From: Melaminivora jejuensis
GTDB taxonomy: Bacteria; Pseudomonadota; Gammaproteobacteria; Burkholderiales; Burkholderiaceae_C
Reading direction: 5' to 3'
Assembly (NCBI RefSeq): GCF_017811175.1
Contig: NZ_JACWIJ010000002.1
Coordinates: forward strand, 1,488,001-1,552,000
Length of the DNA: 64,000 bases
Positions 46,032 to 55,529 of the stretch are shown here, piece by piece. Below the pieces are notes generated by a model that saw only the letters and a program-made list of their open reading frames with translations, did no database searches and was not told the origin of the DNA. The position numbers and the translations under genes are program-made. The stretch's first letter is position 1, and every line of letters starts with the position of its first letter.

Positions 46032-48346
46032 TCAGCTGCGCTTGCGACCTGCCGGCTTGCCGTCGCTGGCTGCACGACTGCGGCCTGCTGGGTCTGATTT
46101 GCCATTGGGGGCGGTTTTCCTGACAGTTTTCTGCGCAGCTTTTCCGTTCTCGCCTGGTTTGTCGCGCGCCGCTCGCGCCGGCTTGCCGCCACCGTCCTGG
46201 CCGGCGTCCTTTCTGCGTCTGTCACCGTTGCGCGGGCGATTCTCGGCGCCCTGCAGGCTAGCCAGTTCGTCGCGCACCAGCCGGAAGTCGATGCGCCGCC
46301 CGTCCAGATCGACCCGGCTGACCTGCACCTGCACGCGTGTGCCGATGCCGTAGCGGATGCCGGTGCGCTCGCCGCGCAGCTCCTGGCGGGCCTCGTCGAA
46401 CTTGAAATACTCCCCCCCAGTTCAGTGATATGCACCAGGCCCTCGACATACAACGCATCCAGGGTCACGAACAAGCCAAAACTGGTCACCGTGCTGACGG
46501 TGCCGCTGTACTCCTCGCCCAGATGCTCACGCATGTACTGGCACTTGAGCCAGGCTTCGACATCGCGGCTGGCCTCGTCGGCGCGACGTTCGTTGGCGCT
46601 GCAGTGCAGGCCGGCAGCTTCCCAGGCCTGCATCTCACGCAGGCTGGCCGGATTTTGCGCCCTGTGCGGCTGCTGGGTGGGCGCAGCCACCTTGGCTGCC
46701 AGGCGCTTGGCCAGCTTGAATTGCGCCTCGCCCGGCGTGGGCAAGGCCGGCAGCGTGTAGCGCGTGCCATTCAGGATGGAGCGGATGACGCGGTGTACCA
46801 GCAGATCGGGGTAGCGGCGAATGGGACTGGTGAAATGCGTATAGGCATCAAACGCCAGGCCGAAGTGGCCGCTGTTGCTGGGCGTGTAGATGGCCTGCTG
46901 CATGGAGCGCAGCAGCATGGTGTGGATCTGCTGGGCGTCCGGGCGATCCTTGGTGGCTTCGGCGATGGACTGGAAGTCGCCAGGCCGGGGCTCGTCGCCC
47001 AGTGTCATGCCCACGCCCATAGCCTTGAGATAGCCGCGCAGGATTTCCAGTTTTTCCGGCGTCGGGCCTTCGTGGACACGGTACAGGCCGGCGCGCTTGC
47101 CTTCGCCGATGAAGTCGGCGCTGCAGACATTGGCAGCCAGCATGGCCTCCTCGATCAAGCGGTGCGCCTCGGTACGCACGCGCGGCACGATTCTGTCGAT
47201 ACGGCCGTTGTCGTCGCAGATGATCTGCGTCTCCACGGTCTCGAAGTCCACTGCACCACGCGCATGGCGCGCCGCCAGCAGGGCGCGATAGACATCGTGC
47301 AGGTTCAACAGATCAGGCACGCGCTCCTGGTGGCGCGCAGCCTCCGGCCCGCGGGTATTGCCCAGGATGGCTGCCACGTCGGTATAGGTAAAGCGTGCAT
47401 GACTGCACATGACTGCCGGGTAGAACTGGTAGGCATGGATCTCGCCCTTGGCCGTGATCAGCATGTCGCAGACCATGCTCAGGCGATCGACATGGGGGTT
47501 GAGCGAGCACAGGCCGTTGGAGAGCTTCTCCGGCAGCATGGGAATCACGCGGCGCGGGAAATACACGCTGGTGGCGCGGTCATAGGCGTCCACGTCGATG
47601 GCGCTGCCGGTTTCCACATAGTGGCTGACGTCGGCAATCGCCACCAGCAGGCGCCAGCCCTTGCTGCGGCCCACGCGGGCCGGCTCGCAATAGACGGCAT
47701 CGTCGAAGTCGCGCGCATCCTCGCCATCGATGGTGACCAGTGGGATATCCCTCAGATCGACACGCTGGCGCCTGTCCTGCGCGCGCACCTTGTCGGGCAA
47801 TGCCTTGGCCTGAGCCAGGGCGGCTTCGGAGAATTCATGCGGCACGCCATATTTGCGCACTGCAATCTCGACCTCCATGCCCGGGTCATCGACTTCGCCC
47901 AGCACCTCGATCACCCGACCCACCGGCTGGCCGTAAAGCGCAGGCGGCTCGGTCAACTGCACCACGACCACCTGCCCGACCTTGGCCGAGCCGGTGGCAC
48001 CCTTGGGGATCAGCACATCCTGGCCATAGCGCTTGTCCTCGGGCGCGACCAGCCAGACGCCGCTTTCCTGCAGTAGCCGCCCAATGATGGGCTGCGGTGC
48101 CCGCTCGACGATCTCCAGCACGCGCCCCTCGGGCCGGCCACGCCTGTCGTGGCGCACCACGCGCACGCGCACCCTGTCCTTGTGCAACACGGCGCGCATC
48201 TCGTTGGGCGGCAGATAGATGTCCTGACCACCGCCATCGGGCAACACGAAGCCATGACCATCACGGTGGCCCTGGACGCTTCCCTCGATCTCGTCGGAAG
48301 AAATTTGAGCAGCCGCTGTGCCCGGGTGTTTTTTTTGGTTGTACAA
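46032..48346 (-). CDS. rnr: Ribonuclease R, frame broken near the C-terminus
   Basis: This RNB-family 3'-5' exoribonuclease has two cold-shock domains (QGHRDGHGFVLPDGG), the RNB centre IDGEDARDFDDAVYC with its Mg-binding Asp residues, HFTSPIRRYPDLLVHR and an S1 domain. The N-terminal helix-turn-helix of enterobacterial RNase R is absent. The only sensible start is TTG (MYNQKKHPGTAAAQ). As sequenced the frame goes wrong after HITELGG; one extra base in the C7 run at 46412-46418 restores EYFKFDEARQELRGERTG and a basic Lys/Arg tail (2315+1 bases = 772 codons). Confidence 0.92.
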
Positions 48347-48347
48347 T
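48342..48347 (+). promoter_or_regulatory. -10 box of the first tRNA-Leu gene
   Basis: TACAAT lies 18 bp before the tRNA 5' end. It overlaps the rnr start codon on the other strand, so the two promoters are interlocked. No clear -35 box is seen. Confidence 0.5.
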
Positions 48348-48365
48348 CTCGTTCTTTCCTGAAAT

Positions 48366-48450
<85 letters not shown>

Positions 48451-48483
48451 AGTTTAACGAGAACCCACCCGGGTCTTGACAGC

Positions 48484-48515
48484 AAAAGCCGCTTTCTTCG
48501 CAAAGCGGCTTTTTT
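48484..48515 (+). terminator. Terminator of tRNA-Leu copy 1
   Basis: AAAAGCCGCTTT-cttcgc-AAAGCGGCTTTTTT is a strong hairpin with a T-run 33 bp after the CCA end. Each tRNA copy therefore has its own terminator. Confidence 0.88.
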
Positions 48516-48640
48516 GTTTCCTGCACCCGCAGGAAAGTGCTGGAAAGCGGGCTTGCCGCTGCCGAAAAGCGGCAAGCCGAATGGCAAGGAGTTTTTTTGC
48601 CGTGAGCTGGAAATTTTCCAAAAAACCAAAAAAAACAGCT

Positions 48641-48646
48641 TATACT
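48641..48646 (+). promoter_or_regulatory. -10 box of the second tRNA-Leu gene
   Basis: TATACT lies 17 bp before the second tRNA. A TTTTCC-like -35 with an A-rich spacer lies about 20 bp upstream. It shows that copy 2 is transcribed independently. Confidence 0.55.
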
Positions 48647-48663
48647 TGCGGCTTCCCTGAAAT

Positions 48664-48748
<85 letters not shown>

Positions 48749-48757
48749 AGACAAGCG

Positions 48758-48793
48758 AAAGCCGCTGATGATTCAATCATCAGCGGCTTTTTT
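48758..48793 (+). terminator. Terminator of tRNA-Leu copy 2
   Basis: AAAGCCGCTGATGATT-c-AATCATCAGCGGCTTTTTT is a long near-perfect hairpin with a T-run. It could also act on the minus strand after the DUF349 gene. Confidence 0.88.
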
Positions 48794-48930
48794 GCTTTAT
48801 TTTGCTTCTCCCTGCGCCGGCAAGGCGGCGCCAAGCCAGCCTGCCACACATCAGAAAACGTTGCCGGCGCAGGGCCCTGTGCGCCGGCAACGCCCGTGGA
48901 CGGCCTGTCTGGGCAGGCCTGGCGTTCGCA

Positions 48931-51606
48931 TTACTTGCGCAGCAAGACCTTGAGTGCCTGCTGCAGGCGGCGCGCCTGCGCCTCGTCACTGGCACTGGAC
49001 AGCACGCGGGCAGCGTCCTGCTCCCAGGTCTGCTGCGGCGACGGATCGTTGCGGCGCGTCAGCAGCTGCAGCTGCAGGGCGCGACGCGCAGCGATCTGCT
49101 CCGCCGGAGTCGGCACCTCGGCAGCAATCTCCAGGCGCAGCAGTGCCTCGGCAGCGTCGCCGGCAGCCGGGGACGACAAAGCCTGGGCCCAGGCAGAACG
49201 TCCACTGGACGACACCTTGCCGCCCAGCTCCTGCGCGCCCGGCATCTGCGCTGCATCGCGGCTCTTCCAGGCGGTCATGAGCTGCGTCAGTGCCTCGCCG
49301 TGGGCCTGGGCAGCGAGCTTGCGCAACGTGGTCTGCGCCTGCTCCAGAGCCTCGCGCTGGGCGCGAAAAGCCGTGTCGCCCAGACGAGGGGCGCGCGGCG
49401 CAAAGGCACCGCCATCGCGCCCGCCGTCGCGGCCACGTCCGCGCTCCCAGCTGCCATCGCGCGCGCCACGCGCACCGTCACTGCCGCGTCTGTCGCCAAA
49501 CCGGCCCCGGGGCTCCGGTGCGGGTGTGGCCGGCTTGCGTGCCTGGGGCCGGTCATCGCCGCGCACAGCCACAACCGGGCGGGCAGGAGCAGCCGCAGGG
49601 GCGGGAGCCGCTTCTGCATCAGCCCCCAACTCTGCCGCAGCAGCCTGGCCAACTCCTGAATCAATAGCTGCCTGCGCTTGCTGGGAGCCAGTTTCAGGCA
49701 CTTTTGCCTCTGCATCCTGGCCAGGCTGGGCTTTCAATGCCGCATCCAGGGCCGCCATGGCCTCGCGGATCTTCTGGGCATCGCCCTGGGCATTGGCAGC
49801 TTCCAACGCCTTGGACGCCTCCAGCACCGCAAGGTCGCGGGCGCCGAGCTGGGCTGTGTCGCGCTCGCGCGCTGCACTCTTGCGCGAGAAGGCCTCGTCG
49901 ATAGGCTTGCGGAAAGCATCCCACAGCTTCTGTTCCTGCCGGCGATCGAGCGGCACGGCCTGCGCCTCGGCCTGCCAGCGCTGCTGCAGCGCCTTGATGG
50001 CGTCGATGCGCAGTTGCGGCGCGCCGCCCAGGGCCGCAGCCTCGTCGATCATGGCGTGGCGCTGCGCCAGGCTGGCCTTTTGCGCGGCCGCCAGGGGCGC
50101 GCCAGCGTCGGCCAGCGCCTGCTTCCACAGCGGCTGCAGCTCGGCAAAGACTTTCTCGCTCACGTGGCCACCCAGGCGCCAGCGCTCGCCGAACTGGTGC
50201 AGCGCGCGGCTGGCGCCCTTCCAGTCGGGCGTAGCGGCCTCGGCCTGCTGCGCCGCCCAGGCCTTGAGCTCGTCAATCAATGCCAGACGCTGCGCACGGT
50301 GCTGGGCGCTTTCGCTGCGTACCTTGTCCAGCCAGGCCTCGACCACCTTGTGCGCGTTGTTGCAGGCCTCGTCGAAGCGCTTCCACAGGGCATGGTTGGC
50401 CGGCGCGCCCTGGTCGGCCTGTTTCCACTGCTCGCGCAGCTGGCGCAAGGTTTCCTGCATCTTGCGCCCGCCCAGCGCCTGGCCTTCGGGGCGGTTGGCC
50501 AGACCCTCGGCGCGCGCCACCAGCTCCTCGCGCACCTGATCGGCGCTCCAGCGCTGCCAGCCTTCGAGTTCGCCCGCCGCCACCAGGGCGGCATGAACCC
50601 TGTGCTCTAACTCGCCATCGATCAGCTTGCCGTGTACCTTGAGCACGGCACGCAGCGCCGTGGCCGCGCCGGCGCTGGCCTTGCCGTGGCCTTGCGCGGT
50701 TTCTTCTTCGAGCCGGGCGAGCGCCTGCTGCACGGCCTGGCGGGCGGCTTCGCGCTGGGCCGGATCGACCTTGGGGCGCGGTGGGGCAGAGGCAGTGCGC
50801 GCCTGCTCCTTTTCCGCCTCGGTGGGCTCACCACGCGCCTGGCGCAACTCATCGGCCCAGACCGGCACGGGCGGCAGCGGCGCATTGGCATCCTGGGCGG
50901 CAGCAACAGTCTGCTGCAAGGCCTGCTGGAAAGCCTCCCAGACGACCAGCAGCTGCGTGCGCGAGGACTCGAGCTGCGCCGGAAAGCGCGGCTCCACGCT
51001 GGGCCAGGCGGCATCGCCCGACAGCTCCTCGGCCTGCGCCTGCCAGCGCTGCACGTCGGCGCTGAGCAGGGGCAGCGCCTCCTGGGCGCTGGCCCAGGGT
51101 TTGGTGGACAGCACCTCGATGCGCTGCGCCAGCAAGACTGCTGCCTCGCGCTGCACCTGCACGCGGTGCTGCAGGTCTTCGATGGTCTTGATGCGCTCGG
51201 CCAATTGGCTTTTAAGCGATGACAGCGGCTCGCGTGACAGCGGCGCACCGGCCTTGGCGGCGTCGCGCTGCCAAGCCATGGCGTCGGCGATGTTGACCCG
51301 GGGTGCGGCCAGCAATGCCTCGGCCTTGCCGGCCCATTCGGCGGCAATGGCTTCCTGGGCCTGGGCGCGGCGGATTTCATCGAGCCGCTCGCGCACGGCG
51401 CGCGCCGCGCCCTTGTCGCGTGCGCTCAATTCCTTGAAGACTTCCTGCAGGCGCTCTGCAGGCGGGTTGCTGGTCAGCCACTCACGGATGCGCGCGGCGC
51501 GCTCACCCGAGGTTGCTGCCGAAAAGGCGCCACCCGTCAGGGAGTCGAGCGGATGCGGCTCGCTGGCCTTGCCCTGCGGCGCAGGAGTCTCGGGGACGTC
51601 GGACAT
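48931..51606 (-). CDS. DUF349 domain-containing coiled-coil protein
   Basis: This long (891 aa), almost wholly helical protein has several DUF349 repeats, seen as LRQLREQWKQADQGAP, GASRALHQFGERWRLGGHV and IKALQQRWQAEAQAVP with conserved Trp and Lys/Gln. A repeat-coded in-frame insert (AAIDSGVGQ region) and an Arg/Gly-rich RGG-like linker (about 760-800) follow. No catalytic site is visible. DUF349 proteins are little characterised. Starts at MSDVPET or, nine codons earlier, MFPSSS are equally possible; neither has a good ribosome site. Confidence 0.85.
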   Translation of the reverse strand: MSDVPETPAPQGKASEPHPLDSLTGGAFSAATSGERAARIREWLTSNPPAERLQEVFKELSARDKGAARAVRERLDEIRRAQAQEAIAAEWAGKAEALLAAPRVNIADAMAWQRDAAKAGAPLSREPLSSLKSQLAERIKTIEDLQHRVQVQREAAVLLAQRIEVLSTKPWASAQEALPLLSADVQRWQAQAEELSGDAAWPSVEPRFPAQLESSRTQLLVVWEAFQQALQQTVAAAQDANAPLPPVPVWADELRQARGEPTEAEKEQARTASAPPRPKVDPAQREAARQAVQQALARLEEETAQGHGKASAGAATALRAVLKVHGKLIDGELEHRVHAALVAAGELEGWQRWSADQVREELVARAEGLANRPEGQALGGRKMQETLRQLREQWKQADQGAPANHALWKRFDEACNNAHKVVEAWLDKVRSESAQHRAQRLALIDELKAWAAQQAEAATPDWKGASRALHQFGERWRLGGHVSEKVFAELQPLWKQALADAGAPLAAAQKASLAQRHAMIDEAAALGGAPQLRIDAIKALQQRWQAEAQAVPLDRRQEQKLWDAFRKPIDEAFSRKSAARERDTAQLGARDLAVLEASKALEAANAQGDAQKIREAMAALDAALKAQPGQDAEAKVPETGSQQAQAAIDSGVGQAAAAELGADAEAAPAPAAAPARPVVAVRGDDRPQARKPATPAPEPRGRFGDRRGSDGARGARDGSWERGRGRDGGRDGGAFAPRAPRLGDTAFRAQREALEQAQTTLRKLAAQAHGEALTQLMTAWKSRDAAQMPGAQELGGKVSSSGRSAWAQALSSPAAGDAAEALLRLEIAAEVPTPAEQIAARRALQLQLLTRRNDPSPQQTWEQDAARVLSSASDEAQARRLQQALKVLLRK
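49660..49707 (+). repeat. Dispersed repeat copy inside the DUF349 gene
   Basis: The plus strand reads ATCAATAGCTGCC, TGCGCTTGCTGGGAGCCAG and TTTCAGGCACTTTTGCC, in the same order as copy 1. It is in frame, just before the RGG-like linker. Confidence 0.7.
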
Positions 51607-51896
51607 GTTGTTGCGGGAGGAAGAAGGAAACATGGTTCTGGCAGGAGATGAGGGCTCGACACTGCCGTTCAACAGACAGAACGCCGGCGTGCTCGAGAAG
51701 AAGAGGACTGGGCAAGCGGCTTGCTGCACGCTGCTCATGGGTTGCTATTTTGGCCCGGTTTTGCTGGCAGACCGATAGCGCCCCTGTCGGCCAGGGCCAC
51801 AGGCAAGGACAGGAGGTGCCGCCGCCACCTTGCTCACGGGCAGTCAGGCAGCTGCGGCGCAGCCACCTTCCTCGACTCTTCTCTTATATATATGTG
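51607..51896. other. Intergenic stretch between the DUF349 gene and the RNA-like locus
   Basis: No gene is supported here. It contains the likely leader of the DUF349 gene and, at its right end, the AT-rich block CTTATATATATG (51884-51894), a plus-strand -10 candidate (TATATA at 51885-51890) without a good -35 box. Confidence 0.5.
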
Positions 51897-52067
51897 TATC
51901 TGCTGCCCCATGCCCGCCTTGGGCACACAGGCCTGTACTCAGGATGGGCGGGAGCCACGGAGCCGGGGAGCCACGGAGCGGGCAGGACAGATGCAAAAAG
52001 CCCGGTGGAGGGAGTCCTGCCACCGGGCCTGACGGCGGACGCAAAGTCCAGTTGCCGTCGTTTTTTT
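51897..52067 (+). ncRNA. Candidate structured RNA, plus strand
   Basis: A transcript starting 7 bp after TATATA would begin exactly at a closing stem: ATCTG-CTGCCC (51898-51908) pairs with GGGCAG-ga-CAGAT (51980-51992), 11 bp around a 71-nt domain. A 9-bp perfect hairpin follows (GCCCGGTGG/CCACCGGGC, 52000-52028), then GACGGC/GCCGTC with a G and seven T (52031-52067), a terminator. The inner domain repeats GGAGCCACGGAGC twice, so several GGA motifs are exposed, as in CsrA-binding RNAs. I do not recognise a known family. Confidence 0.45.
51995..52028 (-). terminator. Intrinsic terminator, minus strand
   Basis: On the minus strand GCCCGGTGG-caggactccct-CCACCGGGC is followed by TTTTT. No minus-strand gene lies upstream within 500 bp, so it implies a small untranslated transcript. 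Confidence 0.75.
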
Positions 52068-52142
52068 GCACATGCGGAGGATTCTGTCCGCTGTGCGGAG
52101 GCAAGGGATTGCCTCCTTGAAACGCCCGGCTCAGGCCGGACG
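51995..52142 (-). ncRNA. Candidate structured RNA, minus strand
   Basis: Five hairpins follow one another: CCGGC/GCCGG, GGAGGCAA-tccc-TTGCCTCC, GCGGA/TCCGC, GACGGC/GCCGTC and the terminator stem. A promoter fits upstream: TTGCCT, 17 bp, TAGCCT (plus strand 52149-52177). Loops of hairpins 2, 3 and 5 carry TCCC, AATCC and CTCCC, C-rich segments able to pair with ribosome-binding sites, as in several proteobacterial regulatory RNAs. It overlaps the plus-strand candidate; both could be made, or only one. Confidence 0.45.
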
Positions 52143-52315
52143 AATGCAAGGCTAGCAAGAGCCGCCCCACAAGGCAAGAGCAGCGTAGATCAAGCCCATC
52201 CGCAGGATGGGGCATGTCAGCCGTCAACCCTTCGAGGAGTCCTCGCCAGTCAATTTCCTGGTATCAAAAACAGTCTTTATATTCTTTATTTGTCTCAAAA
52301 ACATTATTATTAGTG

Positions 52316-52345
52316 TTGACTGTGAATTTTGAGCGCTTCTAGAAT
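52316..52345 (+). promoter_or_regulatory. Sigma-70 promoter of the transglycosylase leader
   Basis: TTGACT, 18 bp, TAGAAT are close matches to both consensus boxes, in an AT-rich stretch (52257-52340) that stands out from the GC-rich surroundings. Transcription should start near 52352. Confidence 0.75.
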
Positions 52346-52351
52346 CCGCCT

Positions 52352-52577
52352 GTCTCACGTACTGCCTCGTACAAACCCTTAGGTCGTCAGGATCGACCAC
52401 TGCCGGTTCCGGCTTCGACAGTCCGCAAGTTTCCGCTGCGCCGCGCGCACGGCACGGACTCCAAGACAACCCACTACGGGCATGGATGCCCGGCCCGCAA
52501 GCAAGTTTTCCAGTCGGCTGCACGCCCAGGTGCGGCCCTGCCTTGCCGGGACGTTTTTTTTGCAAGAAGGATGAGCC
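52352..52577 (+). promoter_or_regulatory. Long structured 5' leader with possible attenuator
   Basis: The 226-nt leader before the transglycosylase contains GTAC-tgcctc-GTAC, GCCGG/CCGGC, CGGGCA-tgga-TGCCCG (52477-52492) and a last hairpin (GT-CGGC/GCCG-AC) followed by eight T (52554-52561), 16 bp before the start codon. A T-run there looks like an attenuator or the end of a separate small RNA. It resembles no riboswitch I can recognise. Confidence 0.4.
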
Positions 52578-53428
52578 ATGACTGCGTCAGGAAAAATGAC
52601 CGCCAGCGTTCGCACCTTTGTCACCAATGTCATCAACGGCTTCGTCAAGGTCACGCACAGCAGCTTTGCCCTGCTGGGCCTGGCCGTGGCTTTTGCCGCC
52701 ATCGCCCTGCTGGCGCGGCCCGAACTGCGCCAGGCCGGCGAGCAGCGCTTGATGGGCTGGCTGCAGGCGCGCCAGCCCGTGGTGGCCCAGCTCGAAGCCG
52801 CCCCCGAGCCCGAACTGGTGCCCCCTGCCAACCGCCCCATCGCCATCAACCCCAAGGAGCTGCCGCGCGAACAGGCCGCTGTGGCCTACTGGCTGAGCAA
52901 AAAATACCGCGTGGCGCCCGAGCCGATCGCCGCCCTGGTCACCGAAGCCTATGACATTGGCGCCCGCGCCAAGCTCGACCCCATGCTGCTGCTGGCCATC
53001 GTGGCCATCGAGTCCAGCTTCAACCCGTTCGCACAAAGCGCGGTCGGCGCCCAGGGCCTGATGCAGGTGATGACGCGCGTGCATACCGACAAATACCAGG
53101 AAGTCGGTGGCCATCTGGCAGCCTTCAATCCGCTGGTCAACCTGCGGGTCGGCGCCAAGGTGCTGCAGGAGTGCATCGCCCGTGCCGGCTCCCTCGAAGG
53201 GGGCTGCGCTACTACGTCGGCGCCGCCAATCTGCCCCATGACGGCGGCTACGCGGCCAAGGTGCTGGCCGAGCATTTCCGTCTGCGCCAGGTCGCTGGCA
53301 GCCGCGCGGCAGCGGCGCCGGCAGGCAAGCCGGTGCTGTCCACCAAGGCGCCCGCCGATACCAGCGGCACACCCTCGGCCACCCTGCCCGCCGACAGCGA
53401 CAAGGTGGCCCTGCTGGCCGGTGCCTGA
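52578..53428 (+). CDS. Lytic transglycosylase (SLT domain), frame broken in the middle
   Basis: This membrane-anchored murein hydrolase has one helix (LLGLAVAFAAIALLA) and an SLT domain with catalytic Glu in IVAIESSFNPFAQS, then GAQGLMQVMTRVH and FNPLVNLRVGAKVL. After GSLEGG the frame fails; one extra base in the G5 run at 53199-53203 gives LRYYVGAANLPHDGGYAAKV and a stop at 53428 (283 aa). It cuts glycan strands to 1,6-anhydro ends. Expression is probably governed by the unusual leader upstream. Confidence 0.87.
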
Positions 53429-53702
53429 GCGCGCCTGCCACTCCTTTCAGCCTTGCCCTGGCCGGCCCTGCCGCTGGGCTACACTCGCCGGGCACGCGAC
53501 TGGCGATAGGCGCGGCCCCTGGACTCCAGGGTGCCGCCGCTGACGTGGAAATGCCGCAGGAAGGCCCCAAGAAGGGCGCAGTTCCTGCCAACCACTGGGA
53601 AGCGTGCCGCGCCAGGCGCAGCGATGATGCCCTGCCGCGATCCGTCGTTCGCCTGGGCAGCCCTTGGCTCCACAAGGGCCACACGTTCACCGCAACGCCA
53701 CC

Positions 53703-54947
53703 ATGTACCAACGCAACATCCTTGTCGAACAAACCGACCCCGAGGTGTGGGCCGCCATCCAGGCCGAAGACCGCCGCCAGGAAGAACACATCGAGCTGAT
53801 CGCCAGCGAGAACTACGCCTCGCCCGCCGTCATGGCCGCGCAGGGCTCGCAGCTGACCAACAAGTACGCCGAGGGCTACCCCGGCCGCCGCTACTACGGC
53901 GGCTGCGAGAACGTCGATGTCATTGAGCAGCTGGCCATCGACCGCATCAAGGAGCTGTTCGGCGCCGAAGCCGCCAACGTGCAGCCCAACTCCGGCTCGC
54001 AGGCCAACCAGGCGGTGCTGATGGCCTTTGCCAAGCCCGGCGACACCATCCTGGGCATGAGCCTGGCCGAGGGCGGCCACCTCACGCACGGCATGGCGCT
54101 GAACATGAGCGGCAAGTGGTTCAACGTCGTCTCCTACGGCCTGGACGCCAAGGAGGAGATCGACTACGAGGCGATGGAAGCCAAGGCGCGCGAGCACAAG
54201 CCGAAGATCATCATCGCCGGCGCCTCGGCCTACGCCCTGCGCATCGACTTCGAGCGCTTTGCAAAGATCGCCAGGGAAGTCGGCGCCATCTTCTGGGTGG
54301 ACATCGCCCACTATGCCGGCCTGGTGGTGGCAGGCGAATACCCCAACCCCGTGCCGTTTGCCGACGTGGTGACCTCGACCACGCACAAGAGCCTGCGCGG
54401 CCCGCGTGGCGGCATCATCCTCATGAAGGCCGAGCACGAGAAGGCGCTGAACTCGGCCATCTTCCCCGGCCTGCAGGGTGGCCCGCTGGAGCACGTCATC
54501 GCCGCCAAGGCCGTGGCCTTCAAGGAGGCACTGGCGCCCGAGTTCAAGGCCTACCAGCAGCAGGTGGTGAAGAACGCCCGCGTGTTTGCCGAAACCCTGA
54601 TCGAGCGCGGCCTGCGCATCGTCAGCGGCCGCACGGAAAGCCACGTCATGCTGGTGGATCTGCGCGCCAAGGGCATCACCGGCAAGGATGCCGAGGCCGC
54701 TCTGGGCAAAGCTCACATCACCATCAACAAGAACGCCATCCCCAACGACCCGGAAAAGCCCATGGTGACCAGCGGCATCCGCGTGGGCACGCCGGCCATC
54801 ACCACGCGCGGCTTCAAGGAAGAGGAAACGCGCATCACCGCCAACTTGCTGGCCGACGTGCTGGAGAACCCGCACGACGAGGCGCACCTGGCCGCCGTGC
54901 GCGAGAAGGTACACCAACTCACCAGCCGCTTCCCGGTCTATCGCTGA
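53703..54947 (+). CDS. glyA: Serine hydroxymethyltransferase
   Basis: This 414-aa PLP enzyme interconverts serine and glycine with tetrahydrofolate, complementing gcvTHP in the same window. [31 protein letters not shown] and the PLP Lys in [14 protein letters not shown] are intact. [10 protein letters not shown] is the start by homology. The 274-bp gap upstream has no gene and no glycine aptamer; a TACACT box (53480) is the only promoter hint. nrdR follows 36 bp downstream. Confidence 0.96.
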   Translation: MYQRNILVEQTDPEVWAAIQAEDRRQEEHIELIASENYASPAVMAAQGSQLTNKYAEGYPGRRYYGGCENVDVIEQLAIDRIKELFGAEAANVQPNSGSQANQAVLMAFAKPGDTILGMSLAEGGHLTHGMALNMSGKWFNVVSYGLDAKEEIDYEAMEAKAREHKPKIIIAGASAYALRIDFERFAKIAREVGAIFWVDIAHYAGLVVAGEYPNPVPFADVVTSTTHKSLRGPRGGIILMKAEHEKALNSAIFPGLQGGPLEHVIAAKAVAFKEALAPEFKAYQQQVVKNARVFAETLIERGLRIVSGRTESHVMLVDLRAKGITGKDAEAALGKAHITINKNAIPNDPEKPMVTSGIRVGTPAITTRGFKEEETRITANLLADVLENPHDEAHLAAVREKVHQLTSRFPVYR

Positions 54948-54983
54948 CCGGCCCGGGCGCTTTCTTCCACAGCCAGGCCGGCC

Positions 54984-55433
54984 ATGAAGTGCCCTTTCTG
55001 CAGCCACCCGGACACGCAGGTCGCCGAGACCCGCGTGTCCGAGGACGGCGCCCTGGTGCGCCGGCGCCGGCGCTGCGCCGCTTGCGACAAGCGTTTCACG
55101 ACCTACGAGCGGCCCGAGGTCAACTTTCCGGCCATCGTGAAAAAGGATGGCCGGCGCGTCGAGTACGACCGCGCCAAGCTGCTGGCCTCCTTCAAGCTGG
55201 CGCTGCGCAAGCGCCCCGTGAGCACCGTGCAGATCGACAGCGCCATCGAGCGCATCGAGGAAAAGCTGTTGCACCTGGGCCAGCGCGAACTGCTGTCCAG
55301 CGCCCTGGGCGAGCTGGTCATGCGTGAGCTGCAAAAGCTCGACCAGGTGGCCTACGTGCGCTTTGCCAGCGTCTATCGCAGCTTCGAGCACGTGGATGAA
55401 TTCCGCGCGCTCGTCGATGAAGTACGCCAGTGA
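54984..55433 (+). CDS. nrdR: Transcriptional repressor NrdR
   Basis: This 149-aa repressor of ribonucleotide reductase genes has a four-cysteine zinc ribbon ([30 protein letters not shown]) and an ATP-cone ([17 protein letters not shown]). It binds NrdR boxes when charged with dATP. glyA-nrdR is a common gene pair. A repeat copy that forms a terminator follows the stop. Confidence 0.96.
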   Translation: MKCPFCSHPDTQVAETRVSEDGALVRRRRRCAACDKRFTTYERPEVNFPAIVKKDGRRVEYDRAKLLASFKLALRKRPVSTVQIDSAIERIEEKLLHLGQRELLSSALGELVMRELQKLDQVAYVRFASVYRSFEHVDEFRALVDEVRQ

Positions 55434-55442
55434 AGCGCATTT

Positions 55443-55516
55443 TGCTACTTTTTATATAGCTGTCAGCGCTTATTGGGCAAGGGTTTGAATGTGATTTGAC
55501 CTTCAAACCCTTTTTT
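55443..55516 (+). repeat. Dispersed repeat copy with terminator hairpin after nrdR
   Basis: GCTACTTTTTATATAGCTG, TCAGCGCTTATTGGG, then AAGGGTTTGAA...TTCAAACCCTT and a T-run. The right half (55479-55516) is a strong intrinsic terminator: an 11-bp stem followed by TTTTTT. Here the repeat clearly has a function in ending the glyA-nrdR transcript. Confidence 0.85.
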
Positions 55517-55529
55517 GTCCGCCTGGCGC

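Noticed and set aside
51897..52067. 6S RNA, SRP RNA, RNase P RNA or tmRNA
   Set aside because: I looked for their conserved cores in the gene-free stretch and found none.
52587..53207. Minus-strand frame opposite the transglycosylase and glyA
   Set aside because: It is a shadow of the plus-strand genes with no start signal or domain.
53429..53702. A small gene or riboswitch upstream of glyA
   Set aside because: No frame has a ribosome site or sensible composition, and the glycine aptamer core is absent.
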